This document shows, one piece after another, positions 36,683 through 47,177 of a DNA stretch of 64,000 nucleotides; the stretch's first letter is position 1; every line of letters starts with the position of its first letter. The notes beneath the pieces were generated by a model that ran no database searches, was not told the origin of the DNA, and saw only the letters and a list, made by a program, of their open reading frames with translations. Source of the DNA: Diaphorobacter sp. HDW4B (GTDB lineage: Bacteria > Pseudomonadota > Gammaproteobacteria > Burkholderiales > Burkholderiaceae_C); the NCBI RefSeq assembly GCF_011305535.1, contig NZ_CP049905.1, positions 1,436,001 through 1,500,000 on the forward strand, given 5' to 3'. The position numbers and the translations under genes are program-made.

Positions 36683-37582
36683 TCAATTAGCGTAAGCCTC
36701 CAAAGGCTTGTCATTAGGCGCCTGAAGCAACTGCTTGAGCATGTCGCTCATAGGCAGATTCAGCGGCTTGTTCGTGGGAGGAATCGGCTGCATGAACCAC
36801 TTGTCGTAAACCTTGGCGACTTCGCCGGATTTCATCAACTCGGTCAGTGCGCCATCGACCGCTTTCTTGAAGGTCGGGTCGTCCTTGCGGAACAGCAAGG
36901 CGATGGGCTCCGAGCCCAGAACTTCGCCAACGATCTTGTAGCCATCGGGGTTCTTGCTGCTGGCAATGACGCCTGCGAGCAGGTTGTCGTCGAGCACAAA
37001 GGCGTCGGCGCGGCCGGATTCGAGCATGAGGAAGCTCTCGTAGTGGTCCTTGCCCAAGGCTGTAGGCAGGTTGACGTTGTTGTCCTTGCCGTATTTGCGC
37101 AGCAACTGCACGGCTGTGGTGCCTGCAGAAGCTGCGATGTTCTTGTTGTCGAGTTGCTTGAACGAGGTGATGCCCGAATCCGCGCGCACCGCCATCCGCA
37201 CTTGGCTGACATAGGTGGTGACGGCGAAGGAGACCTGTTTCTGGCGTGTGAGGTTGTTGGTGGTGGGGCCGCAGCCCATGTCGACCGTGCCGTTTTCGAC
37301 CAACGGCATGGTGTTCTGCGCGGTGAGCGCCATGTATTCGAGTTTCACCTTGGGCGCGATGCGTGCCATCACCTTTTCGCAGAGTTCGACGTGGTAGCCT
37401 GCGTATTTGCGTTCCGCGCCGATGGCGTAGGCCATGGGGGCAGAGCTTTCGCGCACGCCGAGAACGATCTTGCCGGCGCTCTGGATCTTCTCCATCGTGC
37501 CTGCGGGAGCCTGCTGTGCCTGCGCGGCGACGGTGGCGGTCAACATGCCAGCCAGCGCAAGGCTGGTCCAAACGAGCTTCAT
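36683..37582 (-). CDS. Amino-acid ABC transporter periplasmic binding protein (glutamate/aspartate type)
   Basis: 299 aa. The ATG at 37582 has AGGAGA upstream and begins a signal peptide (MKLVWTSLALAGMLTATVAAQA) with cleavage near 22. The mature part is an SBP_bac_3 protein: AGKIVLGVRESSAPMAYAIG, YAGYHVELCEKV, NGTVDMGCGPTTNNLTR, ASAGTTAVQLLRKYG, and SGEVAKVYDKWFMQPIPP at the end. It is closest in feel to GltI/DEBP glutamate-aspartate receptors. No permease or ATPase gene is adjacent, so it either serves a transporter elsewhere or is a lone receptor. Confidence 0.88.
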   Translation of the reverse strand: MKLVWTSLALAGMLTATVAAQAQQAPAGTMEKIQSAGKIVLGVRESSAPMAYAIGAERKYAGYHVELCEKVMARIAPKVKLEYMALTAQNTMPLVENGTVDMGCGPTTNNLTRQKQVSFAVTTYVSQVRMAVRADSGITSFKQLDNKNIAASAGTTAVQLLRKYGKDNNVNLPTALGKDHYESFLMLESGRADAFVLDDNLLAGVIASSKNPDGYKIVGEVLGSEPIALLFRKDDPTFKKAVDGALTELMKSGEVAKVYDKWFMQPIPPTNKPLNLPMSDMLKQLLQAPNDKPLEAYAN

Positions 37583-37717
37583 GGGATCTGTCTCCTTCTG
37601 TTCGTAGCAGTGATGCGGGCGAGCCAACCACGCGGATTGCGCGTTGGTTGTTCGGCCTGCCTCACTATCGTTCAGAAGGGCTTCAAAGCCCAATAGAGGT
37701 TTGCACCAAGTAGTAAA

Positions 37718-39303
<1,586 letters not shown>

Positions 39304-39307
<4 letters not shown>

Positions 39308-40257
39308 GCAGCAGCCAACATCATCTGTTCAAGCTTGGCCGCATCGGCGGCAAAGGCGCGAATGCCTTCGGCCAGCTTTTCGGTGGCCATGGCATCGGCA
39401 TTGAGCGCATAGCGGAAGCCCGATTCGTTGTAGCTCACGGCGGGCAGGTCGAGCTTGCGAGCGGCCTCTGGATCGAGCGCGCGGGTGATCGGCTCGTTGC
39501 TTTCGGCCAGCTTGGCCAGCAGATCGGGAGCAATGGTCAGCAGATCGGAGCCCGCCAGCGCGATGATCTGGCCGACGTTGCGGAAGCTCGCGCCCATCAC
39601 CTCGGTCTTGATGCCGAAATGCTTGTAGTGGTTGTAGATCGCGCGCACGGACTGCACGCCGGGATCGTTGGCACCGGCCATCTCGGCCTCGTTCCAGTTC
39701 GCGCCCGCCTGCTTCTTGTACCAATCGTAGATGCGACCGACGAACGGCGAGATCAGCTGCACCTTCGCCTGTCCGCACGCCACGGCCTGGGCGAACGAGA
39801 ACAGCAGCGTGAGATTGGTGTGGATGCCGCGCTCTTCCAGCTGCTTGGCGGCCTGAATGCCTTCCCAGGTCGACGCGATCTTGATCAGCACGCGGTCGAT
39901 GTGCACGCCCTCTGCTTGGTACAGCTCGACGATGCGCTCGGCGCGCGCCACGGTGGCTTCGGTGTCGAACGACAGGCGCGCATCGACTTCGGTGGACACG
40001 CGGCCCGGAATGATCGACAGGATCTCGCAGCCAAAGCGCACGATCAGGCGGTCCATCAGTTCGTCGATGTCGCGGCCCTTGAAGCGCGTCACGCATTCCT
40101 GCAGCAGCGGCGCATATTCAGGCTTCTGCACGGCCTTGAGGATCAGCGACGGATTGGTCGTCGCGTCCTGCGGCTGAAAAGCGCTGAGCTGGTGAAAGTC
40201 CCCGGTGTCCGCGACAACGGTCGTGAATTGTTTGAGTGCGTCGAGTTGATTCGTCAT
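39304..40257 (-). CDS. tal: Transaldolase
   Basis: 317 aa from the ATG at 40257, with AGGAG ten bases upstream. TalB-type enzyme of the non-oxidative pentose phosphate pathway. The Schiff-base lysine is Lys126 in [11 protein letters not shown]. Also visible are [31 protein letters not shown] and [14 protein letters not shown]. It is divergent from zwf across a 178-base gap and co-translated with pgi. Confidence 0.97.
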
Positions 40258-40299
40258 GAAAATTCTCCTCATCCAAGGGTCTCGGAACATCCTCTGTCG

Positions 40300-40388
40300 G
40301 TCCGCCGATGAGGTTTGGCAACCCAAGAGTGTATTCGCAGCAATGGAATTGGTTTTACCCGTATTGTCCGCCGATGAAACTCGGTAAC
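40300..40388. promoter_or_regulatory. Candidate operator: direct repeat in the tal-zwf divergent region
   Basis: A 23-base segment beginning GTCCGCCGATGA at 40300-40322 recurs at 40366-40388, matching in 18 of 23 positions; the first 12 bases are identical and both end in AAC. The 66-bp spacing is close to six helical turns. Each is near a TCGGAACAT or TCGGTAACAT string. A RpiR/HexR-type regulator is encoded in the zwf operon. Two same-face sites between divergent promoters suit looping or cooperative repression. The binding factor is inferred. Confidence 0.4.
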
Positions 40389-40435
40389 ATCGGAACTCAG
40401 TCCTCAAGTTACCACTTCACAAAGTTTTTTGCGCC

Positions 40436-41899
40436 ATGAGTTTCGATCTGGTTTTGTTTGGCGGCACCGGCGACCTGGCCTGGCGCAAGCTGCTGCCCGC
40501 CCTTTTTCAGGCTTGGCGACACGGCTCGCTGCCTGCTGGCGGGCGCATTCTGGGCGTCGCACGCGATGATCTGAGCGACGAGGCCTACCGCGCGCTGATC
40601 GCCAGCCGCCTCGATGCGGTCGAGTCCGACAAACGCCCCAAGAGCGAAGAATTCGAGCAATTCGCGCAGTTGCTCCAGTACCTGCGCATGGATCTGTCCC
40701 AGCCCGCCGACTACGAACGCCTTGCGCAAACCCTGCGTGCACGCGGCGCGGACACGGTGGTGCTGTATCTGGCGACCGCCCCCAACCTGTTCACCACCAC
40801 CTGCGAACAACTGGGTGCGGCGGGCCTGAACACACCCCACACCCGCGTCGTGCTGGAAAAGCCGCTGGGCCACGATCTGGCGTCCAACCGTTCGATCAAC
40901 GCCGCCGTGCGCAAGGTGTTCGACGAAAAGCAGATCTTCCGCATCGACCACTACCTCGGCAAACCGTCCGTGCAGAACCTGCTGGCCATGCGCTTCGGCA
41001 ATGCGCTGTTCGAGCCCCTGTGGCGCCGCGAAACCGTGGCCAGCGTGGAGATCACCATGGCCGAGAAGATCGGCGTGGAAAAGCGCGGCTCGTTCTACGA
41101 AGGCACGGGCGCGCTGCGCGACATGGTGCAGAACCACGCGCTGCAACTGCTGTGCGCGATCGCCATGGAGCCGCCGATCAACGCGCATGCCGATGCGATC
41201 CGCGACGAAAAACTCAAGGTGCTGCGCTCGCTCGCGCCCTGGAGCCCGGCCACGTTGTCGCGCGATGTGGTGCGCGGCCAGTACACCGCAGGCAGCCTGA
41301 GCGGCGACCGCGTGCCCGGTTATCTGAACGAGCCCGGCGTCGCGCCCGACAGCCGCACCGAAACCTTCGTCGCGCTGCGCACCGAAATCTCCAACTGGCG
41401 CTGGGCAGGCGTGCCGTTCTACATCCGCACCGGCAAGCGCCTGGCCGCGCATGAGGCGCACATCGTGCTCAATTTCCGGCCCGCGCCGCACCCGATCTAC
41501 CGCACGCCGCTCGGCATGGCGAACCGTCTGGTGATCCATCTGCAGCCGCGTGATGGCCTTGCGCTGCATCTGTTCTCGGCGGGCAACGACAAGCGCGGAG
41601 CACGTGTCGATGCGCAGTCGCTCGCGCCCGTGCAGCTCGATCTGGACTTCGACAAACGCTTCGGCAGCGAGCGCGTGGGCGCGTATGAACGCCTGCTGCT
41701 CGACGTGATCGCCGGTCGCCTGAATCTCTTCGTGCGCGCCGACGAACAAGAGGCTGCATGGCGTTGGGTAGAACCCATCATGCAGTCCTGGAAAGACTCC
41801 GACGAAAGCCCGCGGCCCTATGCCGCAGGCACCTGGGGGCCCAGCGCAGCAAGCGCGCTGGTCGCCCGTGATGGCAATACCTGGATGGAAGAATGCTAG
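40436..41899 (+). CDS. zwf: Glucose-6-phosphate 1-dehydrogenase
   Basis: 487 aa. Oxidises glucose-6-phosphate to 6-phosphogluconolactone with NADP+. The Rossmann N-terminus is SFDLVLFGGTGDLAWRKLLP and the active-site motif is RIDHYLGKPSVQN (catalytic His further on). EKPLGHDLASN and FVALRTEISNWRWAGVPFYIRTGKRL are also typical. The stop overlaps the start of the regulator gene by seven bases. Divergent from tal-pgi. Confidence 0.97.
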   Translation: MSFDLVLFGGTGDLAWRKLLPALFQAWRHGSLPAGGRILGVARDDLSDEAYRALIASRLDAVESDKRPKSEEFEQFAQLLQYLRMDLSQPADYERLAQTLRARGADTVVLYLATAPNLFTTTCEQLGAAGLNTPHTRVVLEKPLGHDLASNRSINAAVRKVFDEKQIFRIDHYLGKPSVQNLLAMRFGNALFEPLWRRETVASVEITMAEKIGVEKRGSFYEGTGALRDMVQNHALQLLCAIAMEPPINAHADAIRDEKLKVLRSLAPWSPATLSRDVVRGQYTAGSLSGDRVPGYLNEPGVAPDSRTETFVALRTEISNWRWAGVPFYIRTGKRLAAHEAHIVLNFRPAPHPIYRTPLGMANRLVIHLQPRDGLALHLFSAGNDKRGARVDAQSLAPVQLDLDFDKRFGSERVGAYERLLLDVIAGRLNLFVRADEQEAAWRWVEPIMQSWKDSDESPRPYAAGTWGPSAASALVARDGNTWMEEC

Positions 41900-42738
41900 A
41901 CCGAATCACCGCATCGCTTCCCTCGCTCGCGCCCGCAGAACAACGCGTGGCGCAGCTCGTACTCGATGATCCCCGCGCCTTTTCTCATCTGCCGGTGCGC
42001 GAACTCGCGGCACGCGCCAACGTCAGCAAACCCACCGTCGTGCGCTTTTGCCGCAGCATGGGTTATGACGGCCTGGCCGATTTCAAACTCAAGCTCGCAG
42101 GCAGTGTGAGCGAAGGCGTGCCCTTCATCCACCGCAGCGTGGACGCCGACGACAAGACCGGCGACGTGCTCGTCAAGGTGGTGGACAACGCCGTCGCCGC
42201 CTTTCTGCAATACCGCAATGCCGCCAGCACCGCCGCGCTGGAACGCGCCGCCAAAGCCATCGCATCGACCTGGCAGACCGGCAAGCGCATCGAGTTCTAC
42301 GGCGCAGGCAACTCCGGCATCGTCGCGCAGGACGGGCAGCACAAGTTCTTTCGCCTCGGCATCACCAGCATCAGCACCAGCGACGGCCACATGCAAGTGA
42401 TGAGCGCCACCATGCTCGGCAAGGGCGACTGCGCGGTCATCATCAGCAACTCGGGCCGCACGCGCGACCTGATGGACGCCGCCGACATCGCGCGCAAGAA
42501 CGGCGCGACAACAATCGCCATCACCGCCAGCGGATCACCGCTTGCCCACACCTGCGAGATCCACCTCGCCGCCGACCACCCCGAAGGCTACGACCGCTAC
42601 AGCCCCATGGTCTCGCGCCTGCTGCACCTGCTGATCATCGACGTGCTCGCCACCGCCGTGGCACTGCAGATCGGCGAGCCGCTGCAACCGGTGCTGCAGC
42701 AGATGAAGAACAATCTGCGGGCCAAGCGGTACACGTGA
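41893..42738 (+). CDS. hexR: RpiR-family transcriptional regulator (HexR-like)
   Basis: 281 aa. N-terminal helix-turn-helix (HLPVRELAARANVSKPTVVR) and a C-terminal SIS domain (KRIEFYGAGNSGIVAQD, AVIISNSGRTRDLMDAA). SIS domains sense phosphosugars; HexR responds to 2-keto-3-deoxy-6-phosphogluconate in other proteobacteria and controls zwf. Overlap with zwf makes coregulation and autoregulation likely. The direct repeat between tal and zwf is the natural target. Confidence 0.9.
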   Translation: MLDRITASLPSLAPAEQRVAQLVLDDPRAFSHLPVRELAARANVSKPTVVRFCRSMGYDGLADFKLKLAGSVSEGVPFIHRSVDADDKTGDVLVKVVDNAVAAFLQYRNAASTAALERAAKAIASTWQTGKRIEFYGAGNSGIVAQDGQHKFFRLGITSISTSDGHMQVMSATMLGKGDCAVIISNSGRTRDLMDAADIARKNGATTIAITASGSPLAHTCEIHLAADHPEGYDRYSPMVSRLLHLLIIDVLATAVALQIGEPLQPVLQQMKNNLRAKRYT

Positions 42739-42764
42739 TTGGATGCGGGTGATGTGAGTGATGT

Positions 42765-42786
42765 GATGCGCGCTCAGACGCGCATC
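42765..42786. terminator. Hairpin between the convergent hexR and chaperone genes
   Basis: GATGCGCG (42765-42772), a six-base loop and CGCGCATC form a perfect eight-pair stem. It covers the stop codon of the chaperone gene and lies 27 bases after hexR. No T-run follows in either direction, so it is at best a weak bidirectional terminator. Confidence 0.35.
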
Positions 42787-43265
42787 ATCATTTGCGTGGC
42801 GAATGGACTCACGGTCAAAGCGTTCGGATCAGCCTTCGCCGATGACGTCTCGATCACATCCGGCGCGAACTCGGCGATACGCTTCTTCCAATATTCAGCC
42901 GCATTCACGAACGACTCCACCATCGCAAGAAACTTGGGCGACGCCGCATTCTCCAGTTCCAGCGTGCGCGTCAGCAACACTTGATTGAACGCCGGATCCC
43001 ACGCCAGCACACCTCCCTGCGTCGCATGTCCGAAGAGATTCGCGCTCAGCAAATCACGATAGAACTGCTCACGCCCCTCGACAGGTGGACTGCCCAACAC
43101 GCTGTACATCTGCAGCAACTCATCATCCGCGACATGCTCGAAATCCACCGCCAGATGCTCGCCCACCAAGAGGCGGGCGCAACGCTGGCTGTTGAATTGC
43201 AAGGCGTCGCCCACGCCGATGTTCTGTCCCAGATCGCGCATCAACTGGTCTGCACTGGTACTCAT
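42774..43265 (-). CDS. Type III secretion chaperone (CesT/Tir-chaperone family)
   Basis: 163 aa from the ATG at 43265 with AAGGAG five bases upstream. Small, acidic, soluble, with the CesT layout: an N-terminal helix (SADQLMRDLGQNIGVGDALQ), beta strands holding CARLLVGEHLAVDFEHVADD and LQMYSVLGSPPVEGREQFYRDLLSANLF, then GGVLAWDPAFNQVLLTRTLEL and a long C-terminal helix. These chaperones hold an effector partly unfolded for the type III injectisome. It lies 44 bases after the stop of the 827-aa gene and most likely serves that protein. No secretion apparatus gene is in the window. Confidence 0.75.
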   Translation of the reverse strand: MSTSADQLMRDLGQNIGVGDALQFNSQRCARLLVGEHLAVDFEHVADDELLQMYSVLGSPPVEGREQFYRDLLSANLFGHATQGGVLAWDPAFNQVLLTRTLELENAASPKFLAMVESFVNAAEYWKKRIAEFAPDVIETSSAKADPNALTVSPFATQMMMRV

Positions 43266-43309
43266 TTGATCTCCTTGTTTTTGAATGACATTCGCGGGTC
43301 GTGCCGCAA

Positions 43310-45793
43310 TCAAAGCGGCTGCAAACTGACTTGCGCAGTCACCGCAGGCGTGCCAACAATCACATCGCCATTGGCATTCATGTGAAAGTGAGCAGTCATG
43401 CGGACGAAGCTGGTCTCGGGATTCAAACTCACAGTGCGTGCATGAACGGGTGCGTGCATGCCCATATAAGCTTCCGTCTCAAAGACTTCGCCCACTCCAG
43501 AGCGCAGCGCAGTGACAGAAATCAGAAACCCTCCATTTCCATCGGGCTCGGCATGCAAATGGTTCGCCTCGCTGAATTTCGACAACGCGACAATGCGACC
43601 GTCAGGCAGCAGATAAGGAGATTGATCTGACAGGCAGAGCTTCTCCATCCCGGCGAACAGCCCCTGATGAAAGATGCGTGCGAGGTTTTTCGCCTTGGTC
43701 GCATCGCCCTGCGTCAACTGCAACAGATTCTGATCAGCATCGCTGTGCACCGCGCTTTTTTCGCGCCGATTGGCGGAATAGGTCGCGAAATCGAATGGTT
43801 CGGCATGTGCGCTCAGATCATGAGTTTGCACCCCATCACTCCAAGAGTACTGTGCACGATTGACATCGTCGGCAAAGGAGGCTGTGATGTGCGAAAAACC
43901 TGGCTTGACCGGCTTACGCGATTGTTCAGCCACAAACTCGTCGAGCTCCTTTTCCAACTTGGCCACATTGTTTGCGCCCACGTCCTGTACCGGGATCTGC
44001 AACGGAAAGCCGTCAGAGCCCTCGATCACGCCGTATGCCAGCGCAATCGTCGACACCGCTGAAGGAAATACTTTCGGCTGCCCCGTTCCGATCTGAACAC
44101 CATCCCGATTCACCTTGTCTTGCGCACACTTCTTCAGCATCCGCAGTTCGATGGAGTTGTCGAAAATGACCTTGCCCGCGCCCGGTACAAACATTTCCTC
44201 GTCCACCATCATTCGGTTGCCGAACGACGCCAAGTCGTTGACCAGATCGCTGAACTGCGGGGTTTGGGCGAGACGGGCCATCGCCTTGAAGTCCTCGGGA
44301 GGCATCAACTCCAGCACGGAGGACATGAGCTGCTCGCGCAACTCCATCAATGCGTCACCACCATCGAGCAACACTTCCGCTTCATTGATCGCGGCATGGG
44401 TCAGTTGCGCCAGCTCGCGCAAGCCAGTAGCCATGTCACCACGCGCCAAGGCGTTCATGACTGGCATGGCATTCAGGGCGAACTTCCCCAACGTCGCTTC
44501 GCGCAGAGCGTCTGCCAACGGCCCCTTCAGTTTTTCGATGCCCAGCTCCTTCATGGTGGCCAACAGATCGACCAGTTCATGCCTCGACAACTGGGCCACT
44601 TCCGCGCGGGTCAGCGTCTGCATGGACGCCGCGAATTGCTTGATCTGCTGATCGATTTGAGGCTGTTTCGTCATGTGCAGATGATTGACGTCCGCATGAT
44701 GGCGCGCTTCTTTCAAGCTCTGCATCGCCTGCTTCAGATCGCTTGCAACGGAAGACAGCTGCCTTGGCGATCCACCGGCCGTCGCCACTTGATGGACCAC
44801 CGCAGTTTCCAACTGATCGGCGCGCGTGGTCACCGCCCCCATAAGCAGATTGCGGCTGGCTCCAGGGTCTTCGCCTGCAATGCGCTCTTCCGTCATCAGC
44901 AACGTTCGCATGTCCTCACTGGATACGCCTTGCAGGATGAAGCTCGTCAACGCCGCAGCCGTTTTTTGCTGCTGAAGCGTTGGAGCCTCCGGATCCACAT
45001 GCATGTCGATGGCCTGCAACAACACGGTGTTGACCATCTTCTCGAACTGCGCAGGCGGTAGCTTGCCGTAACCGGTGCTCGCCAGAGCGTCGCTTGCCAA
45101 TTCGCGCAGCATCGAAAACGTTTTCGTGCAATCTGCGCTGTTGAGCACCTGCTGCGTCACCAACGCCATCGCGTAGTCAAGCGACGGTTGCAGATCCGCA
45201 TACACTTTGTCCATCACATCGCGCTCGCGATCAATTGCATGCTGGTCAACTTCCGCCTTGAGCGCATGCAGTGTGGGGCTCTGCGCAAAGCTGGCGGGTG
45301 GCAACTGATCCAATGCGGAGCGCATTTCCTGAAGTTCGGCACCGTCCAACACCGACAATTTTGCGACCACCACCGCCGACAACAAATCCTTGAATGGCAT
45401 GCCGTTGCGGGTGGCTGGCTGGGCAGCACCCTCCATTTGGTTTGCCAACTTGACCAACTCCGTCGACGCTGCCTTGCCCGACCCAAGCGCAGTGAACATC
45501 TTGTCGACCTGCTTGTCGAGCGCCACCTGCCCCTCACGCACCTTGCGATCAGCACGCGCCAATGCTGCATTGGGCGACGCTCCAAACAGACGCGAGAAGA
45601 GGGGCGGTGGCGCAGACCCATTGCCGCCGCCCCCGCCAACCTGAGGCTGGGCAGGCACATTGGCTCTGGGCGCGGCTGGCTGTCCAACCTGCACCTGATG
45701 GCCTGCCAACTGACCTGCAGGCGCATTTGCACCAGCATCTACATTTGGCTGCGCAGCCCCCACTCCCCCGTTCGGGATACTTTGAATTGGCAT
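43310..45793 (-). CDS. Putative type III secretion effector, 827 aa, unrecognised family
   Basis: The ATG at 45793 has GGAGAT nine bases upstream. The first 60 residues are low-complexity and rich in Pro, Ala, Gly, Gln and Asn (MPIQSIPNGGVGAAQPNVDA), with no hydrophobic signal peptide, as in type III substrates. Residues about 65-560 are mostly helical (FSRLFGASPNAALARADRKV; VRGVQ-type repeats not seen). About 570-827 is a more beta-rich domain with HITASFADDVNRAQYSW, SPYLLPDGRIVALSKFSEAN and VRMTAHFHMNANGDVIVGTP. No catalytic motif is recognised. The linked CesT-like chaperone is the main support. An adhesin or other exported protein is possible. Confidence 0.6.
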   Translation of the reverse strand: MPIQSIPNGGVGAAQPNVDAGANAPAGQLAGHQVQVGQPAAPRANVPAQPQVGGGGGNGSAPPPLFSRLFGASPNAALARADRKVREGQVALDKQVDKMFTALGSGKAASTELVKLANQMEGAAQPATRNGMPFKDLLSAVVVAKLSVLDGAELQEMRSALDQLPPASFAQSPTLHALKAEVDQHAIDRERDVMDKVYADLQPSLDYAMALVTQQVLNSADCTKTFSMLRELASDALASTGYGKLPPAQFEKMVNTVLLQAIDMHVDPEAPTLQQQKTAAALTSFILQGVSSEDMRTLLMTEERIAGEDPGASRNLLMGAVTTRADQLETAVVHQVATAGGSPRQLSSVASDLKQAMQSLKEARHHADVNHLHMTKQPQIDQQIKQFAASMQTLTRAEVAQLSRHELVDLLATMKELGIEKLKGPLADALREATLGKFALNAMPVMNALARGDMATGLRELAQLTHAAINEAEVLLDGGDALMELREQLMSSVLELMPPEDFKAMARLAQTPQFSDLVNDLASFGNRMMVDEEMFVPGAGKVIFDNSIELRMLKKCAQDKVNRDGVQIGTGQPKVFPSAVSTIALAYGVIEGSDGFPLQIPVQDVGANNVAKLEKELDEFVAEQSRKPVKPGFSHITASFADDVNRAQYSWSDGVQTHDLSAHAEPFDFATYSANRREKSAVHSDADQNLLQLTQGDATKAKNLARIFHQGLFAGMEKLCLSDQSPYLLPDGRIVALSKFSEANHLHAEPDGNGGFLISVTALRSGVGEVFETEAYMGMHAPVHARTVSLNPETSFVRMTAHFHMNANGDVIVGTPAVTAQVSLQPL

Positions 45794-46065
45794 GTCCGTG
45801 ATCTCCTCAGTTCAATGAATGCCAGTTGTCCAAGGAACTGACAGTTCTTCGACTGAGTAACACCACGAGCGTGTTGGTTCCCTGCATTTCGCAACGCATC
45901 TGGGGAACAAGGTTCATCGTCTCGGACCGGACGACCGCAGGTCGTGGCGCTCCGGTTCAGCACGGGCGTCTGGTGGCCCGACACCATTGAACTCGAAGCG
46001 CGGATCGGCGATGTGCGATCAGCGGCGATATCGGGACTGGAAAGCGTGAATGCGGAAGCGGCCAT
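45739..46065 (-). other. Open frame of 108 codons overlapping the effector start, coding status doubtful
   Basis: An ATG at 46065, preceded by AGGAAAG, opens a frame that ends 55 bases inside the effector gene in another frame. The product begins MAASAFTLSSPDIAADRTSP and is rich in Ser, Thr and Arg. It resembles no family I know. It might be a small exported protein, a decayed gene or chance. It occupies most of the 334-base gap between dppF and the effector gene. Confidence 0.2.
45854..45881 (-). promoter_or_regulatory. Hrp-box-like element upstream of the effector gene
   Basis: On the minus strand GGAACC (45881-45876), 15 bases, then TTACTCA (45860-45854). The HrpL-type ECF sigma promoter is GGAACC-N15/16-CCACNNA, so the -35 part is perfect and the -10 part differs at the two C positions. 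It sits 60 bases before the effector ATG, a normal promoter distance. A single match of this quality could be chance. Confidence 0.3.
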
Positions 46066-46127
46066 CCTGGGTCTTTCCTGACTCGGACAGGAAAGACACA
46101 GCATGCAATGATCACCCTCTGCGCCGA

Positions 46128-47177
46128 TCAGACTGCAGCAATCTCCACACACCTGATCCGACCCTCTTCGATCGCATGACACGCCACCTTGGTGCCGCCA
46201 TCGTCGATCAGTTGCGGGCGCTCGGCGCGGCAGCGATCATTCGCGTGCGGGCAGCGCGGATTGAACGCACAACCCGTTGGAGGATTCAGCGGATTGGGCA
46301 CTTCGCCGCGCACCGGCGTGCGCGCACGGCCCGTGTCGTGCATCTTCGGAATCGCATCGAGCAGCATGCGCGTGTAGGGATGGCGCGGCTTGGAAAACAG
46401 CTCCTGCTTGTCCGCGATCTCAACCAGACGACCGAGATACATCACGCCCACCTGATCGCTCACATGCCGCACCACCGCGAGGTTGTGGCTGATGAAGAGA
46501 TAGGTGAGATGCCGCTGGCGCTGCAGGTCCTTCATGATGTTGAGGACCTGCGCCTGCACCGACACATCGAGCGCCGACGTGGGTTCATCGCAGACCAGAA
46601 ATTCCGGCTCCGTCGCCAGCGCACGCGCAATCGAGATGCGTTGGCGCTGACCACCCGAGAACTGGTGCGGGTACTTCACCATGTCGGCCGGTGCCAGCCC
46701 CACCGATTGCAGCAGCTCGCCCACACGCTGCGTGAGCGCGTCCTTGTCGCTGATGAGGCCATGCTCGATCAGCGGTTCGGCCACGATGTCGCGCACCAGC
46801 CATCGCGGGTTCAGACTCGCATACGGGTCCTGGAAAATCATCTGGATGCGGCGGCGCATGCTGCGCATGTCGCTTCCGGAAAATGCCGCGTGCGCGTCCT
46901 TGCCGTCGAACGTGAAGCTGCCGCGCGTTGGTTCATACAAGCCCACCAACAGACGCGCCACGGTGCTCTTGCCGCATCCCGACTCACCCACCAGCGCAAG
47001 CGTCTTTCCCTTTTGAATCTCGAAACTCACGCCATCCACCGCATGCAGCAAGGCACGGGGTTTGCGCTCCAGCACACGGTTGAGCCACGGTGGAGAAACG
47101 TCGAAGGTCTTGGCCAGATCCTGCGCACGCACCAGCGGTTGGGTCACCGAAGCGTTGTTGCTGTTGCCTGTGCTCAT
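46128..47177 (-). CDS. dppF: Peptide ABC transporter ATP-binding protein (DppF/OppF type)
   Basis: 349 aa. Walker A is GESGCGKST, the signature FSGGQRQRISIARAL, Walker B EFLVCDEPTSALDVS, and the C-terminal oligopeptide-transporter extension has [21 protein letters not shown], whose four cysteines are typical of iron-sulfur-like OppF/DppF tails. It energises import with the second ATPase gene, whose stop it overlaps by four bases. Last gene of the dpp-like operon. Confidence 0.92.
   Translation of the reverse strand: MSTGNSNNASVTQPLVRAQDLAKTFDVSPPWLNRVLERKPRALLHAVDGVSFEIQKGKTLALVGESGCGKSTVARLLVGLYEPTRGSFTFDGKDAHAAFSGSDMRSMRRRIQMIFQDPYASLNPRWLVRDIVAEPLIEHGLISDKDALTQRVGELLQSVGLAPADMVKYPHQFSGGQRQRISIARALATEPEFLVCDEPTSALDVSVQAQVLNIMKDLQRQRHLTYLFISHNLAVVRHVSDQVGVMYLGRLVEIADKQELFSKPRHPYTRMLLDAIPKMHDTGRARTPVRGEVPNPLNPPTGCAFNPRCPHANDRCRAERPQLIDDGGTKVACHAIEEGRIRCVEIAAV

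Noticed and set aside
45794..46127. PIP box (TTCGB-N15-TTCGB) as in HrpX/HrpB-controlled type III genes
   Set aside because: No pair of TTCG-type half sites with the right spacing was found upstream of the effector gene.
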